The notes beneath the pieces were generated by a model, which was given only the letters and a program-made list of their open reading frames with translations, was not told the DNA's origin and did no database searches. From an uncultured Prevotella sp. (GTDB lineage Bacteria > Bacteroidota > Bacteroidia > Bacteroidales > Bacteroidaceae), in contig CALUFM010000004.1 in the NCBI GenBank assembly GCA_944319935.1, forward strand, positions 1 to 64,000: a stretch of DNA of 64,000 bases, in the 5' to 3' direction. A program made the position numbers and the translations under genes. Positions 24,141 to 32,724 of the stretch are shown piece after piece. Position 1 is the stretch's first letter. Each line of letters opens with the position of its first letter.

Positions 24141-26756
24141 ATGAGCAACGAGATTAATCCGCTATTCAGCAACCCAAGAGGGTTGACGGATAACGAAGTA
24201 GCGAAAAGCCGTGAACAGCACGGCGAAAACACCCTTACACCCCCTAAGAGAACCCCGCTGTGGAAACTCTACCTTGAGAAATACAAGGACCCCATCATCA
24301 AAATCTTGCTTGTGGCCGCCGTCATATCGCTGGCATTGGCGGCTATCCACGGCGATTTCGTTGAAACCATCGGCATCATCCTGGCCATCATCCTGGCCAC
24401 CACCATCGGTTTCTGGTTTGAGATGGACGCCGCCAAGAAGTTCAACGTGCTTACCGCGCTTGGCGAAGAGTCGCCCGTGAAGGTGCGCCGCGACGGCAAA
24501 GTGGTGGAAATAGCACGCAAGGACGTTGTCGTGGGCGACGTCGTAATCATAGAAGTGGGCGACGAAATCCCGGCCGACGGCACGCTCATAGAGTCAACCG
24601 ACCTGCAAATCGACGAGTCTTCGCTCACTGGCGAGCCTATAATCACCAAGCACGCCGACCCTGAGAAGAACGACAAGGAGGCCACTTACCCCTCGTCGAA
24701 GGTGCTGCGCAGCACGATGGTGATGAACGGGCGCGGCTCGTTCCAGGTGACAGAGGTGGGCGACGCCACCGAAATCGGCAAGGTGTCGCGCGCCAGCACG
24801 GAAATCACATCCGTCAAGACGCCGCTCAACATACAGCTCGACAAGCTGGCCAAGCTCATCAGCAAGTTCGGCATAGGCATATCAATCGCCGCCTTCGTCA
24901 TCTTCCTCGGCCGCGACATTTACCTTGACACCGACGGCATCTGGGCGTCAACCGACTACCTGCGCATGGCCGAAACCGTGCTGCAATACTTCATGATGGC
25001 CGTCACCCTCATCGTGATGGCCGTGCCCGAGGGCATGCCAATGGCCGTAACCCTGAGCCTCGCGCTCAACATGAGGCGAATGCTGAAGAACAACAACCTC
25101 GTGCGCAAGCTGCACGCCTGTGAGACAATGGGCGCGGTGACGGTGATTTGCACCGACAAGACTGGCACGCTGACGCAGAACAAAATGCAGGTGGCCGACA
25201 TGAAACAGTATGACGCCGACAACGCGCTTTTCCGCTCATGCATAGCCCTGAACACCACCGCCCACCTCGACGCAGAGGGCGGCAAGGGCATAGGCAACCC
25301 TACGGAAATAGCCTTGCTGCTGTGGCTCGAGAAGAACGGCGTTGACTACAAGACGCTCAGGAAGGACGAACACATCGAGGCGCAACTGCCCTTCTCCACC
25401 GAACGCAAATACATGGCGACCATCGGGAACGTGGGCGGACGACGAGTGCTGATGGTCAAGGGCGCGCCTGAAATCATCGCTTCGTTCTGTGACATCGACG
25501 CCGACGGGCGCAAGGAAATCAGCGAACGCCTAACTGGATACCAGAACCAGGCCATGCGCACGCTGGCTTTCGCCTACAGGGTGCTGGCCGACGGCGAACA
25601 GGTTGACATGAGCGGCATCGCATCCGGCAAGAAACTGACATTCCAGGCGGTGACGGCCATCAGCGACCCCATCCGCGCCGACGTGCCCGACGCCGTGAAA
25701 CAGTGCATCAGCGCGGGAATACAAGTGAAAATAGTGACCGGCGACACGTCGGCCACGGCTATCGAGATAGCGCGCCAAATCGGCATCTGGGACAAGGACA
25801 CGCCCGCCGAGGCGCAAATCACAGGCCCCGACTTCGCCGCCCTTTCTGACGAAAAGGCGTTTGAACTCGTGCCCAAGCTGCGCGTGATGAGCCGCGCGAG
25901 GCCGACTGACAAGCAGCGTCTTGTCAACCTGCTGCAGAAGCATGAGGCCGTGGTTGCGGTCACTGGCGACGGCACAAACGACGCCCCCGCCCTGCACCAC
26001 GCCCACGTAGGCCTTTCTCTCGGCTCAGGAACTTCGGTCGCGAAGGAGGCCAGCGACATGACACTTATCGACGACTCGTTCCGCAGCATAGTGAACGCCG
26101 TGATGTGGGGACGCTCCCTTTACAAGAACATCCAGCGTTTCCTCTTCTTCCAGCTCGTGGTCAACGTCACCGCGCTGCTGCTCGTGTTGGGCGGCTCTAT
26201 AATAGGAACCGAACTTCCGCTCACCGTCACCCAAATCCTTTGGGTCAACCTCATAATGGACACCTTCGCCGCCCTTGCGCTGGCATCGCTGCCCCCGTCG
26301 CGCGAAGTGATGAAGGACAAGCCGCGCAAGCAAACCGACTTCATCATAACGAAGGGCATGGCCAAAGGCATCGTGGGCATCGGCGTGGCGTTCTTCGCCG
26401 TGCTGTTCGCGTTCCTCTTGCACTGCAACCAAAGCGAAAGCGACATGCACATACACGAGCTGTCGCTGTTCTTCACCACGTTCGTGATGCTGCAATTCTG
26501 GAACCTTTTCAACGCCAAGGCGTTCGGTTCAAACCATTCGGCCTTCCACGCCTTCACCCATGACAACGGGCTTCTGCTCGTCCTGCTCATCATCTTGGGC
26601 GGACAGTGGCTCATAGTGACCTTCGGCGGCGCGATGTTCCGCACCGACCCGCTGTCACTGAACGAATGGGTCACCATCATCGCAAGCACTTCCTTGGTGC
26701 TGTGGATAGGCGAAATATGGCGTGCTATTAAACGTTTGACAAAGAAGAATGCGTAA
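24141..26756 (+). CDS. Calcium-translocating P-type ATPase
   Basis: An 871-residue P-type ATPase of the P2 (SERCA/PMCA) type. The actuator motif LTGEP, the phosphorylation site ICTDKTGTLTQ (D339), the nucleotide-binding KGAPE and the hinge TGDGTNDAPAL are all intact. VPEGMPMAV in helix 4 is the usual cation-binding PEG(L) segment. The C-terminus has a Cation_ATPase_C domain with four helices. It should export Ca2+ from the cytoplasm. The 8-bp overlap with the next gene, a HAD hydrolase, suggests co-translation. Confidence 0.92.
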   Translation: MSNEINPLFSNPRGLTDNEVAKSREQHGENTLTPPKRTPLWKLYLEKYKDPIIKILLVAAVISLALAAIHGDFVETIGIILAIILATTIGFWFEMDAAKKFNVLTALGEESPVKVRRDGKVVEIARKDVVVGDVVIIEVGDEIPADGTLIESTDLQIDESSLTGEPIITKHADPEKNDKEATYPSSKVLRSTMVMNGRGSFQVTEVGDATEIGKVSRASTEITSVKTPLNIQLDKLAKLISKFGIGISIAAFVIFLGRDIYLDTDGIWASTDYLRMAETVLQYFMMAVTLIVMAVPEGMPMAVTLSLALNMRRMLKNNNLVRKLHACETMGAVTVICTDKTGTLTQNKMQVADMKQYDADNALFRSCIALNTTAHLDAEGGKGIGNPTEIALLLWLEKNGVDYKTLRKDEHIEAQLPFSTERKYMATIGNVGGRRVLMVKGAPEIIASFCDIDADGRKEISERLTGYQNQAMRTLAFAYRVLADGEQVDMSGIASGKKLTFQAVTAISDPIRADVPDAVKQCISAGIQVKIVTGDTSATAIEIARQIGIWDKDTPAEAQITGPDFAALSDEKAFELVPKLRVMSRARPTDKQRLVNLLQKHEAVVAVTGDGTNDAPALHHAHVGLSLGSGTSVAKEASDMTLIDDSFRSIVNAVMWGRSLYKNIQRFLFFQLVVNVTALLLVLGGSIIGTELPLTVTQILWVNLIMDTFAALALASLPPSREVMKDKPRKQTDFIITKGMAKGIVGIGVAFFAVLFAFLLHCNQSESDMHIHELSLFFTTFVMLQFWNLFNAKAFGSNHSAFHAFTHDNGLLLVLLIILGGQWLIVTFGGAMFRTDPLSLNEWVTIIASTSLVLWIGEIWRAIKRLTKKNA

Positions 26757-27351
26757 CATCATATTCGATTTCGGCGGTGTCCTCGTCAACCTTGACCGCA
26801 AACGCTGCATTGACGCGTTCACGCGGATAGGCGCAGGGGCCATCGCCGGATATGTTGACGAGTGCCGGCAGGAAGACCTTTTCCACGACCTTGAGGTGGG
26901 AGACACGGGCGTCGGCCAGTTCTGCGATGCCGTCAGACAGGCTTGCGGAGGCTGCAACGCCACTGACGAGGACATTTGCGGGGCGTGGGACGCGCTGCTT
27001 ACGGGCATCCCCAAACGGCGTTTGGACAAGCTGGCGGAGCTGAAACGAGACTTCCGCCTCGTGCTTTTAAGCAACACAAACCCGATACACTGGCGCAAGG
27101 CTGTGGACGATTACTTCACGCAAGGCGGCCTAAACGTCAACTACTACTTTGAAAAGACATACTTGTCATACGAAATGCGGATGCTGAAACCTGACGAAGA
27201 AATCTACCGCAAGGTGCTTGACAGTTCGGGAATGGACGCCGGCGACACGCTGTTCATCGATGACTCGAAAGCCAACTGCGCGGCGGCTGAGCGATTGGGC
27301 ATAACCTCCATGCACGTGACTTGCGGCGACGAATGGACAGAAAGGCTGTGA
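26749..27351 (+). CDS. HAD-IA family phosphatase
   Basis: A 200-residue HAD hydrolase. Motif I is FDFGGVLVNLD, motif II VLLSNTN, the lysine lies in MLKPDEEIY, and motif IV is FIDDSKANC. The helical cap between motifs I and II is typical of subfamily IA. The substrate is unknown; similar proteins dephosphorylate sugar phosphates or FMN. It overlaps the P-type ATPase by 8 bp and is 52 bp from ribF. Confidence 0.88.
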   Translation: MRNIIFDFGGVLVNLDRKRCIDAFTRIGAGAIAGYVDECRQEDLFHDLEVGDTGVGQFCDAVRQACGGCNATDEDICGAWDALLTGIPKRRLDKLAELKRDFRLVLLSNTNPIHWRKAVDDYFTQGGLNVNYYFEKTYLSYEMRMLKPDEEIYRKVLDSSGMDAGDTLFIDDSKANCAAAERLGITSMHVTCGDEWTERL

Positions 27352-27403
27352 GCAGGCATAAATCAAGACAAGGACAAAGGCGTTTTACATATTCAGAACC
27401 ACA

Positions 27404-28312
27404 ATGAACAGTGATTTGGTAGCCACGATTGGCTTCTTCGACGGCGTACACCGCGGGCACAAGTTCTTGATAAACAACGTCATCGACTGCGCCAAGCGGA
27501 GCGGCGGCATGCAGTCGGCGGTGATAACTTTCGACCGCCATCCGCGCCTCGTGCTGCACAAGGACTTCCAACCGCAACTGCTAACGACTGCCGACGAAAA
27601 GGCCGAACGGCTGAAAGCGACTGGCGTTGACAGGTGTTTCATACTGCATTTCGACGAGGAAATGGCCTCATTGTCGGCCTACGACTTCATGAAAACAGTG
27701 CTGCGCGACCGCCTGAACGTGCGCAAACTGATAACAGGATACGACAACCGCTTCGGCCACAACCGCTCGGAGGGCTTCGAGGACTACGTGCGCTACGGCC
27801 ACGAATTGGGCATAGAAGTGGCCCGCGCCGAGGCTTTCACGCTAAACGGCGTACAGGTCAGCTCGTCGGTGGTGCGCTCATTCCTGTCCGCGGGCGAGAT
27901 AAGGATGGCCTCGATGTGCCTGGGTTACAACTATACGCTGACAGGAAAGGTGGTGGACGGACACCACGAGGGGCGCAAGATGGGCTTTCCGACGGCGAAC
28001 ATCGAGGTCAACGACAGGCTGAAACTTGTGCCCGAAGCCGGCGTCTACGCCGTGAAAGCCGTCACGGACGGCGGCGCGCGGACGTATGGAGGCATGATGA
28101 ACATCGGCACGCGCCCGACTTTTGACGGCACTGACACTACGCTTGAAGTCAACCTGTTCGGCTTCGAGGGCGACATTTACGGCAAGACCGTCAGCGTGAT
28201 GTTCATCGACCGCCTGCGCAAGGAGCGCAAATTCAGCTCCGCGGCCAAGCTCGCCGAACAACTGAACGCCGACCGCGACGCCGCGCTCGCCATATTGGAA
28301 AGAGAAGGATAA
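27404..28312 (+). CDS. ribF: Bifunctional riboflavin kinase/FAD synthetase
   Basis: A 302-residue RibF. The N-terminal adenylyltransferase domain has GFFDGVHRGHK and SSSVVR; the C-terminal flavokinase domain has GRKMGFPTANIEVND and GVYAVKA. It makes FMN and then FAD from riboflavin. It is in a plus-strand run with the HAD phosphatase upstream and the CPBP protease downstream. Confidence 0.95.
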   Translation: MNSDLVATIGFFDGVHRGHKFLINNVIDCAKRSGGMQSAVITFDRHPRLVLHKDFQPQLLTTADEKAERLKATGVDRCFILHFDEEMASLSAYDFMKTVLRDRLNVRKLITGYDNRFGHNRSEGFEDYVRYGHELGIEVARAEAFTLNGVQVSSSVVRSFLSAGEIRMASMCLGYNYTLTGKVVDGHHEGRKMGFPTANIEVNDRLKLVPEAGVYAVKAVTDGGARTYGGMMNIGTRPTFDGTDTTLEVNLFGFEGDIYGKTVSVMFIDRLRKERKFSSAAKLAEQLNADRDAALAILEREG

Positions 28313-28338
28313 ACCGTTTTTAGCATACAAAGAGAGAG

Positions 28339-29163
28339 ATGAAAAAGGCACTTTTATACCTGTTCCTGTTCATATTCATACAGTTTTTCGTGCAATGGGC
28401 AGTGTTCGCCGCGTGGATGTTGGCGTCCGGCGACGGCGTGGACGCCGTCATGCGCGCCTTCGGCGGCGGCAACATGTCAGCCATAACGCCGCCCATGCTC
28501 GTTGCAGCGTCAGCCGCATCGAGCGCGGCCGCCATCGCCCTGTTCGCATGGCGCAGGTTCGCGCCGATGTCGCCCACCTACCTCCGCACGCGCCCGTGGG
28601 GCGTATTCTTCTGGTGCGCCGTGGCATCAATCGGCACAATCATACCCTCGGCGGGGCTGCAAGAGCTGCTGCCGGCATTGCCCGACTTGTCAGGCGACAC
28701 GTTCAAGGTGGTCATGGACAACGACTACGGCTACTTCGTGCTGTGCCTGCTCGTGCCGTTCGCCGAAGAGGTGGTGTTCCGCGGAGCCATACTGCGCGCC
28801 CTGCTTGAGAAGATGAAGAGCCACTGGGCGGCGATAGCCGTGTCGGCGTTGGTCTTCTCTGTGGCCCACGGCAACCCGGCCCAGATGCCCCACGCGCTGC
28901 TGGTGGGGCTGTTGCTCGGATGGATGTATTACCGCACGGGCAGCATCCTGCCCGGAGTGGCCCTGCACTGGGTCAACAACACGGCCGCGTACGCCATCTA
29001 CATACTGTTCCCCCACTCTGCCGACATGCAACTGTCTGACATGTTCGGCGGCAACACCAACAACGTTGTGCTGGCCGTGGTGTTCTCGCTGTTCATACTC
29101 CTGCCGGCCATCTACCAACTTAACATCTGGATGAAGCGCGCCGACGCGCCACGCATCAAGTAA
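28339..29163 (+). CDS. CPBP intramembrane metalloprotease
   Basis: A 274-residue membrane protein with about seven helices. The CPBP (Abi) motifs are complete: EEVVFRG (E143, E144, R148), FSVAHGN (second histidine) and LHWVNN. This is the CaaX-protease/bacteriocin-processing superfamily; in bacteria some members give self-immunity to bacteriocins. No bacteriocin gene is near. It starts 26 bp after ribF. Confidence 0.87.
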   Translation: MKKALLYLFLFIFIQFFVQWAVFAAWMLASGDGVDAVMRAFGGGNMSAITPPMLVAASAASSAAAIALFAWRRFAPMSPTYLRTRPWGVFFWCAVASIGTIIPSAGLQELLPALPDLSGDTFKVVMDNDYGYFVLCLLVPFAEEVVFRGAILRALLEKMKSHWAAIAVSALVFSVAHGNPAQMPHALLVGLLLGWMYYRTGSILPGVALHWVNNTAAYAIYILFPHSADMQLSDMFGGNTNNVVLAVVFSLFILLPAIYQLNIWMKRADAPRIK

Positions 29164-29215
29164 ACCGAGACTGCAAGAAACGTAACAATAACAACAGAAC
29201 AAAACACTACAACCT

Positions 29216-29860
29216 ATGGAATTTATCATAGACTTCATCATGCACATCGACCAACACATGATTGAGATTGTGCGCGACTACCACTCATGGACTTACGCCA
29301 TACTGTTCATCATCATCTTCTGCGAGACGGGACTCGTGGTGACACCGTTCCTGCCAGGCGACTCGCTGATATTCGTGGCCGGGGCCATCGCAGCCCAGCC
29401 CAACATGCCGCTCAACGTCCACCTGCTCGTCCTCATACTGTTCGTGGCGGCCGTGGTGGGCGACTCGTGCAACTACGGCATCGGGCACTTCTTCGGGAAA
29501 AGGCTGTTCAGCAACCCGAACTCAAAGATATTCAAGCAAAGTTACCTTGACAAGACCCACGAGTTCTACAAGAAATACGGCGGCAAGACCATCATCCTTG
29601 CACGCTTCGTGCCCATCGTGCGCACCTTCGCGCCGTTCGTTGCGGGCATGGGCAAGATGCATTACACATATTTCATGATGTACAACGTCACCGGCGGACT
29701 GCTCTGGGTGGCGGCGTTCGCCTACGCCGGCTTCCTGTTCGGCAACCAGCCGTTCATCCAGAACAACCTGAAACTCGTCATCGTGGCCATCATCGTCATC
29801 TCGATACTGCCCGGCGTGATAGAGTACCTGCGTGAACGCCGCAAGGCGAAAGCGGCCTGA
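29216..29860 (+). CDS. DedA family membrane protein
   Basis: A 214-residue DedA/SNARE-associated family protein. The conserved signature [32 protein letters not shown] and [20 protein letters not shown] is clear. DedA proteins are now linked to recycling of lipid carriers and proton-dependent homeostasis. It is the last gene in the plus-strand run, followed by two strong hairpins. Confidence 0.92.
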   Translation: MEFIIDFIMHIDQHMIEIVRDYHSWTYAILFIIIFCETGLVVTPFLPGDSLIFVAGAIAAQPNMPLNVHLLVLILFVAAVVGDSCNYGIGHFFGKRLFSNPNSKIFKQSYLDKTHEFYKKYGGKTIILARFVPIVRTFAPFVAGMGKMHYTYFMMYNVTGGLLWVAAFAYAGFLFGNQPFIQNNLKLVIVAIIVISILPGVIEYLRERRKAKAA

Positions 29861-29891
29861 CAACACGCCGCAGCACACAAGCAACAATACG

Positions 29892-29971
29892 ACACGCGGC
29901 CTTTCGCAATGCGAAAGGCCGCGTGTTGCAAGATAAAAGGCCGTCTTTCGCTGTACGAAAGACGGCCTTTT
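29892..29971. terminator. Two adjacent 16-bp hairpins of the REP family
   Basis: Bases 29892-29907 pair with 29911-29926, and 29935-29950 pair with 29956-29971; both stems are perfect. The second ends CGGCCTTTT on the plus strand and mirrors AAAAGGCCG on the minus strand. The location between convergent genes fits a bidirectional terminator made from REP-like sequence. Confidence 0.78.
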
Positions 29972-30016
29972 GCAATATGCCTGATTGCCAAGCTGTTACA
30001 AGCAGACGGACACCCG

Positions 30017-30916
30017 TCACGCCTTGCCCGCCAAATAACCCTCCATGTTGGCGATGACCTTGTCGGCAAGGCGGTGGTATGACTGGCTCGTAAGCCCTGA
30101 CGACACACGCACGCAACGCATGTGGGGATGGCTGAGGAAACGCTCTCCGCCGGCCGCTCCAACGGTGTCGCAGAAGCAGAGGTTGTCGCCGTCGAGCCAG
30201 CGGGCGAACGGCTCTTCGTCCCACGCCGGCGAAAGCCCCGTGTTGAACAGCAGCTTGTGGTTGCCGAGGCGGGCGAACTCGGCCTCATGCAGCAGCACCG
30301 TGTTGCGGTTCAAGCAGCAGAACACCACGTCGCTGCGCTCCAGCAGGTCGCCAAGCGGCGTGAAGCGGTAGCCTTTCTCCTCGGCCCACGGCTTCGCACT
30401 ACGTGCGAAATAAGCCACATCCGCGCCGAAGAACTTCATCGCGTCGGCTATCATCCCGCCTGACTTTCCAAGTCCCACTACACCAACTCTCAGCCCCGTT
30501 ATCTCGCTGGGGCTGCCGAACCAAGGCTCTTGCCCGAAGCCGTGAAGACAGCGCACAAGCTCGCTCACGACGTATTCAATGACGCCCTCGTCGCCATAAT
30601 CGCGTATTCCCTTGACGCAGACGCCGCGCCCTTCGGCGTAACGGATGTCAACGTTCGCGCTCTCGGGCGAATACAGCGAGCAGCACATACCCACATACCG
30701 CAGGTTGGGGCATTGCTCCATAACCTCTTTCGTAAGCCGTGACGTGAAGCTGAGCAGCACGGCGTCGGCGTCGCCGACGCGCCTCAGGATTTCATCATCG
30801 CATGAGGGGATGTCCTTGTAAGTGACAACCTCGTCGGCGTAAACGGCCAACCTCGCCTCGTCTTCAGGCAACATGTTGACCGGCTCGATAGCCACCAATT
30901 TCTTGAATTTGTCCAT
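30017..30916 (-). CDS. D-isomer specific 2-hydroxyacid dehydrogenase
   Basis: A 299-residue NAD-binding protein of the D-2-hydroxyacid dehydrogenase family. The Rossmann motif appears as GVVGLGKSGGMIADAMKFFG, followed by the expected VVFCCLNRN. The usual catalytic Arg/Glu/His set is only partly evident: NTGLSP is there instead of the usual NxARG. It could be a divergent member with another substrate. It starts 8 bp downstream of the CvfB-like gene. Confidence 0.8.
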   Translation of the reverse strand: MDKFKKLVAIEPVNMLPEDEARLAVYADEVVTYKDIPSCDDEILRRVGDADAVLLSFTSRLTKEVMEQCPNLRYVGMCCSLYSPESANVDIRYAEGRGVCVKGIRDYGDEGVIEYVVSELVRCLHGFGQEPWFGSPSEITGLRVGVVGLGKSGGMIADAMKFFGADVAYFARSAKPWAEEKGYRFTPLGDLLERSDVVFCCLNRNTVLLHEAEFARLGNHKLLFNTGLSPAWDEEPFARWLDGDNLCFCDTVGAAGGERFLSHPHMRCVRVSSGLTSQSYHRLADKVIANMEGYLAGKA

Positions 30917-30924
30917 ATCCTAAA

Positions 30925-31794
30925 TCAATGTTTGCCACTTCTCTTCTTAGGCGCGTCAACAACCAGCCTTATGCTGTCGTCGCCGATGGTTATCAGGCGG
31001 CGTTTGTACAGGTCGCCGATGGCCTTCTTGTAATTCTTCTTGCTCACGTGGAACGCCTGGTAGATGTCGTCCGCCGGGCTTTTGTCGGTCAGCAGACACA
31101 CGCCCCCGTTGGAGTAAAGGTATTCCATGATGACGTCGGCAAGGTTCTTTGTCATGCGCCAACCCGTAGGCTGCAGCATTACGTCGAGCTTGCCGTCCTC
31201 GCGCACAGTGTCGATATAGCCCGGCATGCGGTCGCCTGTGCGTATGTCCTTGAACACCTGGTTGCCGTACACGAGGCCGGGATAGCGGTTGTCAACGATG
31301 ACCTTGAAGCCAAGGTCGGTCTTCTGCCACACGAGCAGGTCAACCTCGTCGCCGCTCTTGTAGGGCGGGAACGACGTGTCAAAGTAGTGTTCCACCTTCG
31401 CCGAGGCCACGATGCGGTAGCTCTCGTCGTCGAGATGCACATGCACTATGTAACGCTTGCCCTTCTCCATCTTCATCTTCTGCTCGCGGAAAGGGCAAAA
31501 AAGGTCTTTCATCAACCCCCAGTTGAGGAACGCCCCGTACTCGTTAACCCACGCCACCTCAAGGCAAGCGAAGTCGCCCACCTTGGCCAACGGCGTCTGC
31601 GTGGTGGCCACGAGCCGCTCCTCGTTGTCCAAATACACAAAGACATCAAGCTCGTCGCCCTCCTTGCATCCGTCAGGCACGTATCTTGCGGGCAACAGCA
31701 CATCGCCCTCGTCGCCGCCGTCCAAGTAAACTCCGAAGTCAACTTCCCTGACAACGGTCATGCGGTTATAATCACCTAATCGTATAAAATCCAT
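30925..31794 (-). CDS. CvfB-like S1-domain RNA-binding protein
   Basis: A 289-residue protein with three S1-like domains and a C-terminal winged helix, as in CvfB/YitL. DFIRLGDYNRMTVVREVDFGVYLD is the first S1 domain start; LLPARYVP, FGVYL, GAFLNWGLMKDLF and RYPGLVYGNQVF follow the family pattern. CvfB affects virulence gene expression in staphylococci by binding RNA. It overlaps nothing and is first in a two-gene run with the dehydrogenase. Confidence 0.88.
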   Translation of the reverse strand: MDFIRLGDYNRMTVVREVDFGVYLDGGDEGDVLLPARYVPDGCKEGDELDVFVYLDNEERLVATTQTPLAKVGDFACLEVAWVNEYGAFLNWGLMKDLFCPFREQKMKMEKGKRYIVHVHLDDESYRIVASAKVEHYFDTSFPPYKSGDEVDLLVWQKTDLGFKVIVDNRYPGLVYGNQVFKDIRTGDRMPGYIDTVREDGKLDVMLQPTGWRMTKNLADVIMEYLYSNGGVCLLTDKSPADDIYQAFHVSKKNYKKAIGDLYKRRLITIGDDSIRLVVDAPKKRSGKH

Positions 31795-31809
31795 GGTCTT
31801 ATCTTTTTT

Positions 31810-31941
31810 ACTATATACAAGAAGTTAAAGGAGTCAAAAGAAGTCAAAGGAGTTAAAGACAATAGCCCTATTGACGGCACAAAATCTTAATTCGACAAAA
31901 GTATTGTCTTTAACTCCTTTAACTCCATTGGACTACTTTAA
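31810..31941. repeat. TTTAACTCC word repeats between minus-strand genes
   Basis: Direct and inverted copies of GGAGTTAAAG and CTTTAACTCC flank a core around ATAGCCCTATT. The left half (31820-31860) is largely complementary to the right half (31905-31940). Same family as at 14537, 50964, 57495 and 62118. Confidence 0.7.
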
Positions 31942-32610
31942 CTACTCCAAAACATTTTCCATTTCCAGCATCCCGTCCCTCATTTTTATGGTCCTGTCGG
32001 TTATCTTTGCCAGGCTTTCGTCGTGCGTGACGATTACGAATGTCTGCCCGGTCTTGTCGCGCAGGTCGAAGAACAGTTGGTGCAGCTCGGCCTTGTTCTT
32101 TGAGTCGAGGCTGCCCGAAGGCTCGTCGGCCAGCACCACCGCCGGCCTGTTGACCAGAGCGCGGGCCACTGCCACACGCTGCTTCTCGCCTCCCGACAGT
32201 TCCGATGGCTTGTGCCCGGCACGCTCTGAAAGCCCCATGAAGTCTAAAAGTTCCATCGCGCGCTGCTTGGCCTCGCCCTTTGAAGCTCCCGCGATGAACG
32301 CCGGTATCATGACGTTTTCCAACGCCGTGAACTCAGGCAGCAACTGGTGGAACTGGAACACGAAGCCCACACGCTTGTTGCGGAATTCTGACAGCTTCTT
32401 TGAACTCAGCTTGCCGACGTCTGTGCCGTCAATGATGATTTCGCCGCTGTCGGGCTTGTCAAGCGTGCCTATGATTTGCAGCAACGTGGTCTTGCCGGCT
32501 CCGCTCGGCCCGACGATGCTCACCACCTCGCCCTTTTCAATGTGCAGGTCGATGCCTTTGAGGACTTGCAGTTGCCCGAAACTCTTTGTTATGCCCTTGA
32601 TGTCTATCAT
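31942..32610 (-). CDS. ABC transporter ATP-binding protein, LolD type
   Basis: A 222-residue ATPase: Walker [10 protein letters not shown], signature [14 protein letters not shown], Walker [10 protein letters not shown] and the H-loop VTHDE are all intact. Its length and sequence are of the MacB/LolD class, which power lipoprotein release or macrolide-type export. The likely permease partner in the window is at 13285-14511, but others may exist in the genome. Stand-alone gene. Confidence 0.88.
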   Translation of the reverse strand: MIDIKGITKSFGQLQVLKGIDLHIEKGEVVSIVGPSGAGKTTLLQIIGTLDKPDSGEIIIDGTDVGKLSSKKLSEFRNKRVGFVFQFHQLLPEFTALENVMIPAFIAGASKGEAKQRAMELLDFMGLSERAGHKPSELSGGEKQRVAVARALVNRPAVVLADEPSGSLDSKNKAELHQLFFDLRDKTGQTFVIVTHDESLAKITDRTIKMRDGMLEMENVLE

Positions 32611-32616
32611 TTCTTG

Positions 32617-32720
32617 CGGTTATTGGGTTTTGCGGTTATGCGGTTTTACGGTTTTCAAAGCCATAAATTTTCAATGCCGGAACACGAAAACCGTATAACC
32701 TCACAACCGTAAGACCGTAA
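32617..32720. repeat. ACGGTTATGCGG word repeats, inverted
   Basis: GCGGTTATGCGG and ACGGTTTTC on the left are mirrored by GAAAACCGTATAACC and ACCGTAAAAC on the right. The same words occur inside the MITE copies (TACGGTTATGCGG, ACCGTATAACC). Confidence 0.6.
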
Positions 32721-32724
32721 AAAC